In this document: piece after piece, positions 31,223 to 39,965 of the stretch
Layout: every line of letters begins with the position of its first letter
Position numbering within the stretch: the first letter of the stretch is position 1
Source of the DNA: Polynucleobacter sp. AP-Ainpum-60-G11
GTDB taxonomy: Bacteria > Pseudomonadota > Gammaproteobacteria > Burkholderiales > Burkholderiaceae
Assembly (NCBI RefSeq): GCF_018688375.1
Contig: NZ_CP061318.1
Location: forward strand, 1,426,001-1,490,000
DNA length: 64,000 nucleotides
Direction of reading: 5' to 3'
Program-made: the position numbers and the translations under genes
The notes under the pieces: model-generated
What the model was told of the DNA's origin: nothing
Databases searched by the model: none
What the model saw: only the letters and a program-made list of their open reading frames with translations

Positions 31223-31581
31223 GGGACCGACATGGTTTCGACGTGGATTACAAAGCATCAAGGGCATACCGAGGACCCGTTATCTCGTAAATCAATGGGA
31301 ATGTAATAACTGCAAACGACGAACGTTTCGCACTAGCCGCTTAATTGCGGTTGCCCCTGAACTGATTCTCTCTTGGGTCAGCTAGCGCAAGCTAGATCAG
31401 GGTCATTTACAAGAGATAAGATCATTTCATGTCACGGGGAATGGTTCGAAAACTTAGTGAATCGCCAGCGTGGAACATGTCAGTCTGTGACTAGCTAGCT
31501 AAATTAAATGATATGACTAAGTATGTAGAACTTGTTGTAGAGGATTTGCGGACGCGGGTTCGATTCCCGCCGGTTCCACCA
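31223..31581 (+). ncRNA. ssrA: tmRNA (one-piece)
   Basis: tmRNA frees stalled ribosomes and tags the product for proteolysis. The 5' end GGGACCG (31223-31229) pairs over 7 bp with CGGTTCC (31571-31577), followed by ACCA at 31578-31581. The T-arm GCGGGTTCGATTCCCGC is present. The tag reading frame at 31312-31344 encodes ANDERFALAA and stop, the form seen in Burkholderiaceae. No integrase or attachment duplication sits at its 3' end. Confidence 0.97.
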
Positions 31582-31601
31582 TTTTGTAGTACGTAACAGT
31601 C

Positions 31602-31629
31602 AAACGCCACCTTAAAGGGTGGCGTTTTT
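31602..31629 (+). terminator. Intrinsic terminator of ssrA
   Basis: A 10-bp stem (AAACGCCACC with GGTGGCGTTT), 6-base loop and T-run lie 20 bases past the tmRNA end. Confidence 0.92.
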
Positions 31630-31660
31630 CTTTGCTTCTTTTTTTACGGTACTGATTAGT

Positions 31661-33412
31661 TCAACGCTTTGGTGTTTTACCAACCATCTTTGCCGCCCTC
31701 AAGAAATCAAAGTCAACACCCTTATCTGCTTGTGTCACGGTATCTAAGAATAGCTTTAGATAACCACGCTCTGCAGTTGGCTCAATCACTGGATTATCTT
31801 TTGCACGCCGAGCTAATTCTTCATCTGAAATCAATAAAGTGATCTCGCGATTTTTCACACTCAAGCGAATGCGATCTCCATTCTTCACATGCGCAAGTGG
31901 CCCACCTACGGCGGCTTCTGGCGTGACATGCAAGACGATGGTTCCAAATGCCGTTCCACTCATACGCCCATCAGAAATCCGCACAATATCCTTTACTCCT
32001 GCTTTGGCAAGTTTCATCGGAATTGGGATATAGCCCGCCTCTGGCATACCAGGCGCACCTTTAGGGCCTATGTTTTTCAGCACCAAAATATCATCAGCTG
32101 TGACATCTAAATCTAGGCTATCAATTCGATTGGCGAGATCTTCACTATTTTCAAAGACAATAGCGCGACCCTCGTGCTCCATGAGTTTTTCATTGGCAGC
32201 AGATTGTTTGATGATGGCGCCACCGGGGGCAAGGTTGCCATGTAGAACTGCAATACTGCCGCGTGGATAAATTGGGTTATCAAACTTACGTACAACATCC
32301 TGCTTAAAGCTTGGTGGGGCCGCATCAATTTCTTCACCTAAAGTGCGACCCGTTACCGTCATCGCGTCTAACTTTAATAAAGGCTTAAGCTCTCGTAGCA
32401 GTGTTGTCATGCCGCCAGCATCATGGAAGTTCTCCATGTAGTGATCACCAGAGGGCTTGAGATCTACCAATACTGGGGTTTCATCACCCATCTTATCAAG
32501 CGCATCAAGGTCGATCTCTAAACCCATGCGGCCAGCGATAGCAGCTAAATGCACGATGCCGTTTGTAGATCCACCAATCGCCAATAAAACACGCATCGCA
32601 TTTTCAAAAGCATCTGCTGTTAGTACCTTATCAATAGTTAGACCGTCTTTTGCCATTTGCACAGCACGAGTACCCGTCTCTTCTGCAATCCGAATCCGAT
32701 CAGCAGTAACTGCTGGTGGGGTTGCACCACCTGGTACTGTCATCCCCAATGCCTCAGAAATACAAGCCATCGTGCTCGCCGTACCCATGACTGAGCAGGT
32801 GCCCACACTAGCTACCAGTTGATCATTAACTTCATCTTTTTCAACTTCATCAATTTCGCCAGCACGAAACTTTCCCCAATAGCGACGACAGTCCGTGCAA
32901 GCACCCACACGCTCACTACGATGAGAACCGGTAAGCATTGAACCGGTGATCAACTGGATTGCTGGAAGACCTGCAGAAGCAGCCCCCATCATTTGCGCTG
33001 GCACTGTTTTATCGCAACCACCAATCATGACTACAGCATCCATCGGCTGAGCCCTCAGCATCTCTTCGGTGTCCATCGACATCAAATTACGCAAATACAT
33101 ACTGGTAGGAGCAGCAAAACTCTCATGAATAGAGATTGTTGGAAAGTCCATTGGTAAACCACCAGCAAGCATCACGCCACGCTTTACAGCCTCAATCAGT
33201 TGCGGCATATTGCCGTGGCACGGATTGTATGAACTACCAGTATTAATAATGCCGATTACCGGTCGATCTAGTGCGCTATTGGTGTAGCCCGCACCCTTAA
33301 TAAATGCCTTACGTAAAAACAAAGAGAAGCCTTTGTCGCCATAGCTCGTTAAGCCCTTGCGCAAACCACTCTCTGTGGATTGCTTTTTCTCTTTGGTCGC
33401 ATTGCTTGTCAT
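31661..33412 (-). CDS. IlvD/Edd-family dehydratase, sugar-acid (aldonate) type
   Basis: This 583-residue Fe-S dehydratase is closer to the pentonate/hexonate dehydratases than to IlvD. Cys65, Cys133 and Cys206 (NPCHGN, GGCDKTVPA, GTCSVMG) have the same spacing as the [2Fe-2S] ligands I recall for Rhizobium L-arabinonate dehydratase (59, 127, 200). The Lys after the second Cys, a Mg2+ ligand, is present. ACTDCRRYW and ISDGRMSGTAFG complete the signature. It should turn an aldonic acid into a 2-keto-3-deoxy acid. A Bug-type binding protein lies 35 bases upstream on the same strand, probably in one operon. Confidence 0.85.
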   Translation of the reverse strand: MTSNATKEKKQSTESGLRKGLTSYGDKGFSLFLRKAFIKGAGYTNSALDRPVIGIINTGSSYNPCHGNMPQLIEAVKRGVMLAGGLPMDFPTISIHESFAAPTSMYLRNLMSMDTEEMLRAQPMDAVVMIGGCDKTVPAQMMGAASAGLPAIQLITGSMLTGSHRSERVGACTDCRRYWGKFRAGEIDEVEKDEVNDQLVASVGTCSVMGTASTMACISEALGMTVPGGATPPAVTADRIRIAEETGTRAVQMAKDGLTIDKVLTADAFENAMRVLLAIGGSTNGIVHLAAIAGRMGLEIDLDALDKMGDETPVLVDLKPSGDHYMENFHDAGGMTTLLRELKPLLKLDAMTVTGRTLGEEIDAAPPSFKQDVVRKFDNPIYPRGSIAVLHGNLAPGGAIIKQSAANEKLMEHEGRAIVFENSEDLANRIDSLDLDVTADDILVLKNIGPKGAPGMPEAGYIPIPMKLAKAGVKDIVRISDGRMSGTAFGTIVLHVTPEAAVGGPLAHVKNGDRIRLSVKNREITLLISDEELARRAKDNPVIEPTAERGYLKLFLDTVTQADKGVDFDFLRAAKMVGKTPKR

Positions 33413-33447
33413 AAATAATTCTTTAAATAAAAAATAAATAGAAATTA

Positions 33448-34437
33448 CTACTCAGCTTTGATATCCGCTTCTTTAATCACTTTTTCCCAGCGTTTTACTT
33501 CTGCAGCCAACAACTCCGCAGATTGCTTGGGTTTTGTCGGCGTTGCAGCATAGACCCCCTGCTTTAAAAAAGCTTCTTTAACCTCTGGGTTTACCAAGAG
33601 TTTAGCGATAGCGCTATTGAACTGGTCAATGATCGGTGTCGGCGTACCAACTGGGGCTAAAACTCCGAAGGTGGAGCTCACCTCTAAAGCCGGCATACCC
33701 GACTCAGCGGTAGTAGGAACATCTGGCAACATCGAGATGCGCTTAGCAGTTGTCACCGCCAAGGGGCGCAATTGACCGGCATTAATAAATGGCAATGCGG
33801 CCGGAACTGTTTCCACCATCATATTGACCTGACCCGCCACCAAATCGGTCATGGCTGGGCCGCTACCCTTATATGGCACATGCGTGATTTTGATGCCAGC
33901 CTCTTTTTGGAAAATCTCTGCGCCCATCCTTTGCGGAGCACCCGCACCAGAAGAGGCGTAATTTAATTTATCCGGATTGGCCTTTGCATAATCAACCAAG
34001 CCCTTCAAAGTTCTGACTGGGACATTGGGATTAACAACCACTACCAAAGGTACTGAACCAACAATCATGACTGGCGTGAAATCCTTCAGAAGATCGTAGC
34101 GCAACTTACCCTTTTCGAGAGTTGCCATAGTTGAATGCGATGTCACGGCACCCATCAATAAGGTGTAACCATCTGGGCTTGCCTTAGCAACAGCCTCTGC
34201 ACCAATATTGCCACCAGCACCGCCGCGATTTTCAACTAATACTTGCTGTCCTAAGGATTCACTAAGATTCTTAGCAAGTATGCGTCCAATCACATCAGTT
34301 GCCCCGCCTGGAGGATAGGGAACAACCAGCTTAATGGGTCTATCTGGATAAGCAGCGTGCACTGCAGCAGAGATTCCAAGAATGAGGGCGCCCTGGGCAA
34401 TGGAACGACATAATTTACCGAATTGAAACGTAATCAT
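33448..34437 (-). CDS. Tripartite tricarboxylate transporter (Bug) binding protein 1
   Basis: A 329-residue periplasmic binding protein with a signal peptide (cleavage near VHA-AYPDR) and the Bug hallmarks YPDRPIKLVVPYPPGGATDV, VENRGGAGGNIGAEAVAKA and PDGYTLLMG. Bug proteins bind carboxylic acids, usually through the ligand carboxylate, and feed TctAB permeases. No TctA or TctB is encoded in this window. Being upstream of the IlvD/Edd dehydratase suggests an aldonic acid ligand (inference). Confidence 0.92.
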   Translation of the reverse strand: MITFQFGKLCRSIAQGALILGISAAVHAAYPDRPIKLVVPYPPGGATDVIGRILAKNLSESLGQQVLVENRGGAGGNIGAEAVAKASPDGYTLLMGAVTSHSTMATLEKGKLRYDLLKDFTPVMIVGSVPLVVVVNPNVPVRTLKGLVDYAKANPDKLNYASSGAGAPQRMGAEIFQKEAGIKITHVPYKGSGPAMTDLVAGQVNMMVETVPAALPFINAGQLRPLAVTTAKRISMLPDVPTTAESGMPALEVSSTFGVLAPVGTPTPIIDQFNSAIAKLLVNPEVKEAFLKQGVYAATPTKPKQSAELLAAEVKRWEKVIKEADIKAE

Positions 34438-34546
34438 TTTTGTCTCCGTAAACAGCTTTATTTTTATAATCTCAATATACTAAACTTTGCTATCGCATAC
34501 ATTTGAGCGTGCTAAGCTCGGCACCACATTAATGCCAAGGACCACC

Positions 34547-34969
34547 ATGTCAACTATTCAACCCTTTCATCTTGCATTTCCCGTAGATAACTTGGAAGCA
34601 GCCCGTACGTTTTACGGCAGTACCTTAGGTTGTACTGAGGGTCGCAGCTCAGATGAATGGATTGACTTTGACTTCTTTGGGCACCAACTAGTTGCCCATC
34701 TTGCACCTCAAGAATGCGGCAATGCAGCCTCAAACGAGGTTGACGGACATCAAGTTCCCGTAAAACATTTTGGAGTGGTACTGACAATGCCAGATTGGCA
34801 CGCGTTAGCAGATCGACTAAGCAAGAGCGGCATCAAATTCATCATGGAGCCGCAGATACGGTTTAAAGGCAAAGTTGGTGAGCAGGCTACGATGTTCTTC
34901 TTAGACCCTGCTGGCAACGCTTTGGAGTTCAAAGCATTTGAAGATCCAAGTCAGCTATTTGCAAAATAA
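34547..34969 (+). CDS. VOC-family (glyoxalase/dioxygenase-fold) protein
   Basis: The 140-residue product has a single vicinal-oxygen-chelate domain: [21 protein letters not shown] at the start, [10 protein letters not shown] in the middle, and the C-terminal [18 protein letters not shown] with the metal Glu. The frame opens at a TTG 60 bases upstream, but AAGGA five bases before the ATG at 34547 marks the likely start. Possible roles are glyoxalase, fosfomycin-type or dioxygenase activity; none can be chosen. It is divergent from Bug 1. Confidence 0.8.
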   Translation: MSTIQPFHLAFPVDNLEAARTFYGSTLGCTEGRSSDEWIDFDFFGHQLVAHLAPQECGNAASNEVDGHQVPVKHFGVVLTMPDWHALADRLSKSGIKFIMEPQIRFKGKVGEQATMFFLDPAGNALEFKAFEDPSQLFAK

Positions 34970-34989
34970 TTTCTGATATCTTGTCCCGA

Positions 34990-36180
34990 TTACTTGAGGC
35001 CCAATCGCCAGAGTGAGGTAGTTTCTGCAGCCCTAGCAAAATAAAGTAAATCAGTCTCATCGGCTGATTTTGGATGCTTAGGCTTGGTATCGATGCGGCC
35101 CACAACAACTAAACCGGCACTCTCAAACCAAGAGAGCAACTCCTGTCGAGTTCTCAGCTCGAGATGCTCAGCCAAATCAGACAGAATCAACCAAGCCTCA
35201 CCCTGAGGTAATAAATGATCTTTCAATCCCGCCAAAAATCCTTTGAGCATTTGACTCTCTGGATCGTAGACAGCATGCTCTAAAGTGGAGCTGGGTCTTG
35301 CAGGAACCCAAGGTGGATTACACACAATCAATGAAGCTTTTGCTTGGGGGAATAAATTGGCTTTCACAATTTCAATTTGTGAACCCAGATTTAGCAGTGC
35401 AATATTTTCTTTGGCGCAAGCGAGCGCTCGATCATCTTGATCGGTGGCAACAATTTTCTGTATGTCACGCATCGCCAAAATAATAGAAAGCACCCCAGTG
35501 CCAACACCAATATCAAAGGCTATTGATTTAGCATCTAAAGCCTTAGGTAATGGAGCGTTAGAGACCAGTTCAATGTACTCGCCACGAACGGGCGAGAAAA
35601 CACCGTAATGGGGATGAACAAACACTGGCTCACCATGCTCATTAGCCAGAATAGGTAAGCCATTCTTACGCCACTCATGAGCACTAATCACGCCCAAGAG
35701 CTCACGCAAAGAAACTACATATGACTGCTTGACAGCGCCATACGCTTCTGCGCATGCCTTTGATATATCTGGCGCACGACGTAATGAAATCGTATGGTCT
35801 GCGTTGCACTGGATTAGCAACATACCCAGTATTCGGGCCCGTTGAGACCGAACGAGCCGATGTTGATTAAAGACATCTTTTGCTGATTTCTTAGGGGTTG
35901 TAGTATCCGACTTAACTACCCTCTTGCCCGCACGCTTGGATTTTTTCGAAGGTTTATCTATTCGCCGAACCAAAGCCTGTAATAGCTGGCGGGCATTCTG
36001 GAAATCGCCTTTCCAAAGGATCGCAGTACCTTCGCAAGCCAAATGATAGGCATCATCAGCCGTTAAGGCGTCATCAGCAGTGACTACTTTTTTATGGGCT
36101 GCAATGCCGTTTTCAGAATGCCAAACTGCAGAACAGGTTTGACCGCCCTCTTCCCAGCAAATGGAAGCATCTTGCATCAT
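34990..36180 (-). CDS. Class I SAM-dependent methyltransferase, HemK/RsmC-like
   Basis: A 396-residue protein with an N-terminal region of about 190 residues that has a Lys-rich linker (SKKSKRAGKRVVK), then a methyltransferase domain: AFDIGVGTGVLSIILAM as the SAM loop, and NPPWVPARPSS, the NPPY/W motif of enzymes acting on planar nitrogen such as Gln or guanine. The exact substrate is unknown. It starts 3 bases after the CMD-like gene, so it is the last gene of a three-gene set with Bug 2. Confidence 0.75.
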   Translation of the reverse strand: MMQDASICWEEGGQTCSAVWHSENGIAAHKKVVTADDALTADDAYHLACEGTAILWKGDFQNARQLLQALVRRIDKPSKKSKRAGKRVVKSDTTTPKKSAKDVFNQHRLVRSQRARILGMLLIQCNADHTISLRRAPDISKACAEAYGAVKQSYVVSLRELLGVISAHEWRKNGLPILANEHGEPVFVHPHYGVFSPVRGEYIELVSNAPLPKALDAKSIAFDIGVGTGVLSIILAMRDIQKIVATDQDDRALACAKENIALLNLGSQIEIVKANLFPQAKASLIVCNPPWVPARPSSTLEHAVYDPESQMLKGFLAGLKDHLLPQGEAWLILSDLAEHLELRTRQELLSWFESAGLVVVGRIDTKPKHPKSADETDLLYFARAAETTSLWRLGLK

Positions 36181-36183
36181 GAC

Positions 36184-36735
36184 TTACTCAGGAGGATGCT
36201 CCTCGGGGTTGACATCTAATGCAATTAAAAAACGAGAGACCATGTTGTAAGCTGCCACTACAGTCACCAGCTCCACGGTATTTGTATTACCCAAGGCAGC
36301 CTGCAAGCGCTTCATCAAAGCGCCATCAACCTGAATGTTGCGCGTCATCTGAAAAGTTAACTCTGCAGCATCGTTTTCAACATCTGAGAAAAGATCCTTC
36401 GGGAAACTAGGCTGACCAATTAAACGCAATGCCTGAACCTGTTCTTCAGTACCGCCAGCTTTGATAAATGGTGGTGCATGATGAAAGAACTCATACTCCG
36501 CACCATTAAGAACGGCTACCCCACACATCGCAAGCTCACGCAACTTTGGATCTAGAGAAAGGTTATTACGAATCTCTCCCACAAAATGATTCCACCCCTC
36601 AGCAATAGGGGTGCTATGCAAAAGCATGCGGTCTAAATTAATAAACTGGCCGCCACGTCTCTTACGAATGGCCGCCACAAGCTCAGCAGGCTCAGCCAAA
36701 TCCATCGGTTGGTAAGGAATTAAACGTTCGCTCAT
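36184..36735 (-). CDS. Carboxymuconolactone decarboxylase / AhpD-fold protein lacking CxxC
   Basis: This 183-residue AhpD-like protein carries the core RELAMCGVAVLNGAEYEFFHHAP and AGGTEEQVQAL. Instead of the redox CxxC of AhpD there is an ExxxxHH-type arrangement, so it is likely a hydrolase or decarboxylase-like relative and not a peroxidase partner. It lies between Bug 2 (9 bases) and the methyltransferase (3 bases), suggesting a small catabolic operon. The reaction is not known. Confidence 0.8.
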   Translation of the reverse strand: MSERLIPYQPMDLAEPAELVAAIRKRRGGQFINLDRMLLHSTPIAEGWNHFVGEIRNNLSLDPKLRELAMCGVAVLNGAEYEFFHHAPPFIKAGGTEEQVQALRLIGQPSFPKDLFSDVENDAAELTFQMTRNIQVDGALMKRLQAALGNTNTVELVTVVAAYNMVSRFLIALDVNPEEHPPE

Positions 36736-36744
36736 ATTGAATCC

Positions 36745-37743
36745 TTATTGCGTTTCTTTAATATTGTTTTCAATAACAAACTTACCCCAAACAGCAATTT
36801 GCTTACCGATAAAGTCACGCAGAGTCTCGGGATTACCAGCAACAATTTCAATGCCTTGAGATTTCAATTTAGATGCGACCGCTGGAGTCTTCAGAGCTTT
36901 CGTGACAGCCTGGTTCATAGCATTTACGATTGCAGGTGGAGTTTTTCCAGGAGCCAATACCGCCCACCATGCTGGCGCGTTAAAGCCTGGGAAACCACTT
37001 TCGGAAATCGTTGGCACATTCGGCAACTCGGGAGATCTTTTGGCGGTTGTGATTACGAGGGGAATTACTCCACCACTATCAATGTGCGGTTTGACCAAAA
37101 ACTCTGAGCCAATAGCTAACTGCACTTGGCCACCAAGAACATCTTGCATTAAAGGGCCGCCGCCACGATAAGGAATGTGATTCCAATCAAAGCCGGCCTG
37201 TTTGGCCAAACGCGCCATCGCCAAATGGCCTAAGCTACCAATACCAATAGAACCATAGCTAAATTGTTTTCCAGCCTTCGATTGATCAACTAATTGCTTA
37301 AAGCTAGTGATTCCAGAATTCTTACTCGCAACTAGAACCATTGGTGAGGTACCAATTAAGGTGACAGGCGCGATATCTTTAATCGTGTCGTAGGGAAGCT
37401 TATCTTTGAGACTTGGATTTACGCCATGCGTATCAAACACAACCGCAAAGGTATAGCCATCTGGATCTGATCTTGTTAAAGCCGCGGTTCCAATGACACC
37501 AGAGGCCCCGCCTATGTTTTCGACAATGACGTTTTGCTTCAATTCAGCCTGCAGTGCTGGGGCTAAGGTTCTCGCCACTTGGTCCACAGAGCCACCTGGC
37601 GGGAAAACGGCGATCAGGCGAATTGGTTTCTGGGTGGGCCAAGCACCCACTCCAGCGGTTTGAGCGCTAGCAATAGAAGACCCAAACATCAGAAATACGC
37701 TCAATAAGAGCACTTTTTTAGTTATTTTCAAGAAAGTTGGCAT
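36745..37743 (-). CDS. Tripartite tricarboxylate transporter (Bug) binding protein 2
   Basis: A Bug-family binding protein of 332 residues from the ATG at 37743, which has a GGGGGA site 7 bases upstream; the frame runs 15 codons further but without a better start. A signal peptide ends near IASAQ, followed by KPIRLIAVFPPGGSVDQVAR and DPDGYTFAVVFDTHG. No TctAB is nearby. It is in the same operon as the CMD-like protein. Confidence 0.92.
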   Translation of the reverse strand: MPTFLKITKKVLLLSVFLMFGSSIASAQTAGVGAWPTQKPIRLIAVFPPGGSVDQVARTLAPALQAELKQNVIVENIGGASGVIGTAALTRSDPDGYTFAVVFDTHGVNPSLKDKLPYDTIKDIAPVTLIGTSPMVLVASKNSGITSFKQLVDQSKAGKQFSYGSIGIGSLGHLAMARLAKQAGFDWNHIPYRGGGPLMQDVLGGQVQLAIGSEFLVKPHIDSGGVIPLVITTAKRSPELPNVPTISESGFPGFNAPAWWAVLAPGKTPPAIVNAMNQAVTKALKTPAVASKLKSQGIEIVAGNPETLRDFIGKQIAVWGKFVIENNIKETQ

Positions 37744-37833
37744 CACATCATCCCCCACGATTAAGACTGCAAGATTACCACCCATCACGGCAGCTTGTTC
37801 GATAATAGATGCCAGAGCCAGATGAGATTAACC

Positions 37834-38601
37834 ATGAAACCAATTTTGAACATAGCCGCCTATTTATTTGTCAGCCTAGACAATTTGACTGAGCTACGCG
37901 CGAAGATATTGGATGACTGCAATGCTCGCCATCTAAAAGGGACCATTCTCTTGACCGCTGAAGGTATCAACATGTTCTTGGCAGGAGAGGAAGCTAAATT
38001 ACGCGGCTTTCTAGATTGGCTGCGCCTGGATTCTCGCTTTGCCCCCCTTCAGGCAAAAGATAGCTGGTCTGAAACACAGCCATTTAAAAAAATGTTGGTC
38101 AAAATTAAGAATGAAATCATCCGCATGAATCACCCGACGATTCGTCCGGAAGAGGGTCGCGCGAATTTCATTACGCCAAAAAAATTACAAGAGTGGCTTG
38201 ATCGAGGTACCGATGACTTAGGGCGCCCTGTCGTGATGGTGGACACACGTAACGCTTTTGAAGTCGAATACGGTACTTTCGAGAATGCACTGCATTTCAA
38301 TATTGAGAAATTTACAGAATTTCCCGCAGCAATCACTGCACATAAAGATGAGTTAGCTGATAAAACTCTCGTGAGCTTTTGTACTGGCGGCATCCGCTGT
38401 GAAAAGTCTGGCCTCTTCATGCGTGAAATTGGCATGCAACATAGCTATCAACTTGAAGGCGGCATCCTCAAGTACTTTGAAGAAGTTGGCTCCGCACACT
38501 ACACCGGCACCTGCTTTGTATTTGATGAACGGGAAGCGCTGGAGCCTAACTTAGACTCCATCCCACTAGAGCGCTCTATCCGAAAAAAACAAACCGCCTA
38601 A
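37834..38601 (+). CDS. trhO: tRNA uridine(34) hydroxylase, rhodanese type
   Basis: TrhO (YceA) hydroxylates U34 of tRNAs with O2 as the first step of xo5U synthesis. The 255-residue protein has the N-terminal acylphosphatase-like domain (LKGTILLTAEGINMFLAG) and a rhodanese domain with the active-site loop CTGGIRCEKS (Cys183 and Cys189), which is diagnostic of the family. A TTG opens the frame 39 bases upstream, but the ATG at 37834 matches the family. It is divergent from Bug 2. Confidence 0.94.
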   Translation: MKPILNIAAYLFVSLDNLTELRAKILDDCNARHLKGTILLTAEGINMFLAGEEAKLRGFLDWLRLDSRFAPLQAKDSWSETQPFKKMLVKIKNEIIRMNHPTIRPEEGRANFITPKKLQEWLDRGTDDLGRPVVMVDTRNAFEVEYGTFENALHFNIEKFTEFPAAITAHKDELADKTLVSFCTGGIRCEKSGLFMREIGMQHSYQLEGGILKYFEEVGSAHYTGTCFVFDEREALEPNLDSIPLERSIRKKQTA

Positions 38602-38612
38602 TAGCAAAGCCC

Positions 38613-38915
38613 TTAGCTCGATTTACCCACCAAAGTCATGTGCTCAACAAAAGGTGGTTTGACAAAAAATGGGCCAACAATTGCACGCCATTCAGCAAAA
38701 GCGTCGGAACCTCTGAAGTCCACCGTATGGTTCTCAAGACTATCCCAGTAAATCAATAACAAGTAGCGCGCTGGGTTTTCAATGCTGCGGTTAACCTTAA
38801 AGCCTTGGAATCCCTTAGCCTTGGCAATGACGCTATTAACGCCACGCAAAATTGCCTCCTCAAACTCAACGGCCTTGCTGGGGTCAATTTCTAGATCGCA
38901 GTGCTCCAAAATCAT
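38613..38915 (-). CDS. Antibiotic biosynthesis monooxygenase-like (ABM) protein
   Basis: A 100-residue ferredoxin-fold protein of the ABM/YgiN type: ILEHCDLEIDPSKAVEFEEAI, GFQGFKVNRSIENPARYLLLIYW, and HTVDFRGSDAFAEWRAIVGPFF. Such small proteins act as cofactor-free monooxygenases or as stress-linked dimers. The start was set at 38915 because AAAGGAA lies 6 bases upstream. It converges on trhO with an 11-base gap. Confidence 0.78.
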   Translation of the reverse strand: MILEHCDLEIDPSKAVEFEEAILRGVNSVIAKAKGFQGFKVNRSIENPARYLLLIYWDSLENHTVDFRGSDAFAEWRAIVGPFFVKPPFVEHMTLVGKSS

Positions 38916-38990
38916 GGGAATTTCCTTTGTCAAAATTGCTTAGGGATCGATAGTAAACTCAAACAGAATAACAAATCAACAAAGAGAGAT

Positions 38991-39965
38991 ATGGCCAATT
39001 TACCCAATATTGTCGTCCTAGGAGATTACGAACGTGCACTGCGTCGCTTCTCTAATTGGAATCGGATAGAGCAAAGCTCAAATCTCACCATTCACCATGA
39101 GCCATTGCGCGATGAAGCCCTATATGAAGCAGTGAAGGATGCCGATGTCATTGCTATTGTGCGCGATAGATCCCCATTTAATGAGGCAATGATTGCGAGA
39201 CTGTCAAAACTCAAATTATTAATGTTTACAGGCAAACGCAATGGCACTCTAGATAGCGCCGCCCTCCTCTCGCGGAATATTCCGATCGCCTGTACGCCTG
39301 GAGGCCCCTCTAAAGAAACTACCACTGAGCTAACCTGGGCCTTAATCTTGGGGGCATCCAAGCAACTGGTTGGCCAAAACAATCTGGTGACTTCTGGTGG
39401 CTGGCGTAATGAACTCTCGGTCCTCCCGATGCTTGCAGGTGAGCGCCTCGGAGTTATTGGTCTGGGCGCTATCGGCAGCTCTGTTGCTCGCGTTGGCAAA
39501 GCATTCGGAATGGAGCTTGTCACCTGGAGCCCCAATATGACTCCAGAACGCGCCGCAGTAGAAAACGCAAAATCCGTTAGCCTCGATGAATTACTCAGCA
39601 CATCCAAAGTAGTCACTATGCACTTAGTGGCTGGCCCAGGAACTAAAGGCCTCATTAGCGCAGATCAACTTGCCTTAATGCGCCCAGACTCGGTTCTGGT
39701 AAACACATCGCGATCCGCATTGATCAATATGCCTGACTTATGCGCTGCCCTTAAGCAGGGTCGTCCTGGCCAAGCTGCAGTAGATGTATTTGATATTGAA
39801 CCTTTGCCATCCAATGATCCGCTGCGCAATACTCAGAATCTACTGGCAACTCCGCACCTTGGTTTTATTGCAGAACCTATTTTTGAAACTTTCTCAAAAG
39901 GTATTACTCAAACTCTAGAGGCCTGGCTTGACCAAAAGCCAGTACCGCATCCTTTCGAACCTTAA
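38991..39965 (+). CDS. D-2-hydroxyacid dehydrogenase family protein
   Basis: The 324-residue NAD(P)-dependent oxidoreductase has GERLGVIGLGAIGSSVARVG as Rossmann loop, the catalytic Arg in NTSRSALI, Glu in DIEPLP, and His in ATPHLGF, the R-E-H triad of the family. The substrate is a 2-hydroxy or 2-keto acid that cannot be named. It heads a four-gene set with two CHR-domain genes and a Bug protein. The start is the ATG at 38991 (RBS AAAGAGAG); the frame is open 90 bases further upstream. Confidence 0.85.
   Translation: MANLPNIVVLGDYERALRRFSNWNRIEQSSNLTIHHEPLRDEALYEAVKDADVIAIVRDRSPFNEAMIARLSKLKLLMFTGKRNGTLDSAALLSRNIPIACTPGGPSKETTTELTWALILGASKQLVGQNNLVTSGGWRNELSVLPMLAGERLGVIGLGAIGSSVARVGKAFGMELVTWSPNMTPERAAVENAKSVSLDELLSTSKVVTMHLVAGPGTKGLISADQLALMRPDSVLVNTSRSALINMPDLCAALKQGRPGQAAVDVFDIEPLPSNDPLRNTQNLLATPHLGFIAEPIFETFSKGITQTLEAWLDQKPVPHPFEP

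Noticed and set aside
31582..31660. Integrated element at the tmRNA 3' end
   Set aside because: tmRNA genes are common integration sites, but here there is only a terminator, with no integrase or repeated 3' end.
31661..33412. Calling the dehydratase ilvD
   Set aside because: Fe-S Cys spacing and neighbours fit sugar-acid dehydratases better than dihydroxy-acid dehydratase.
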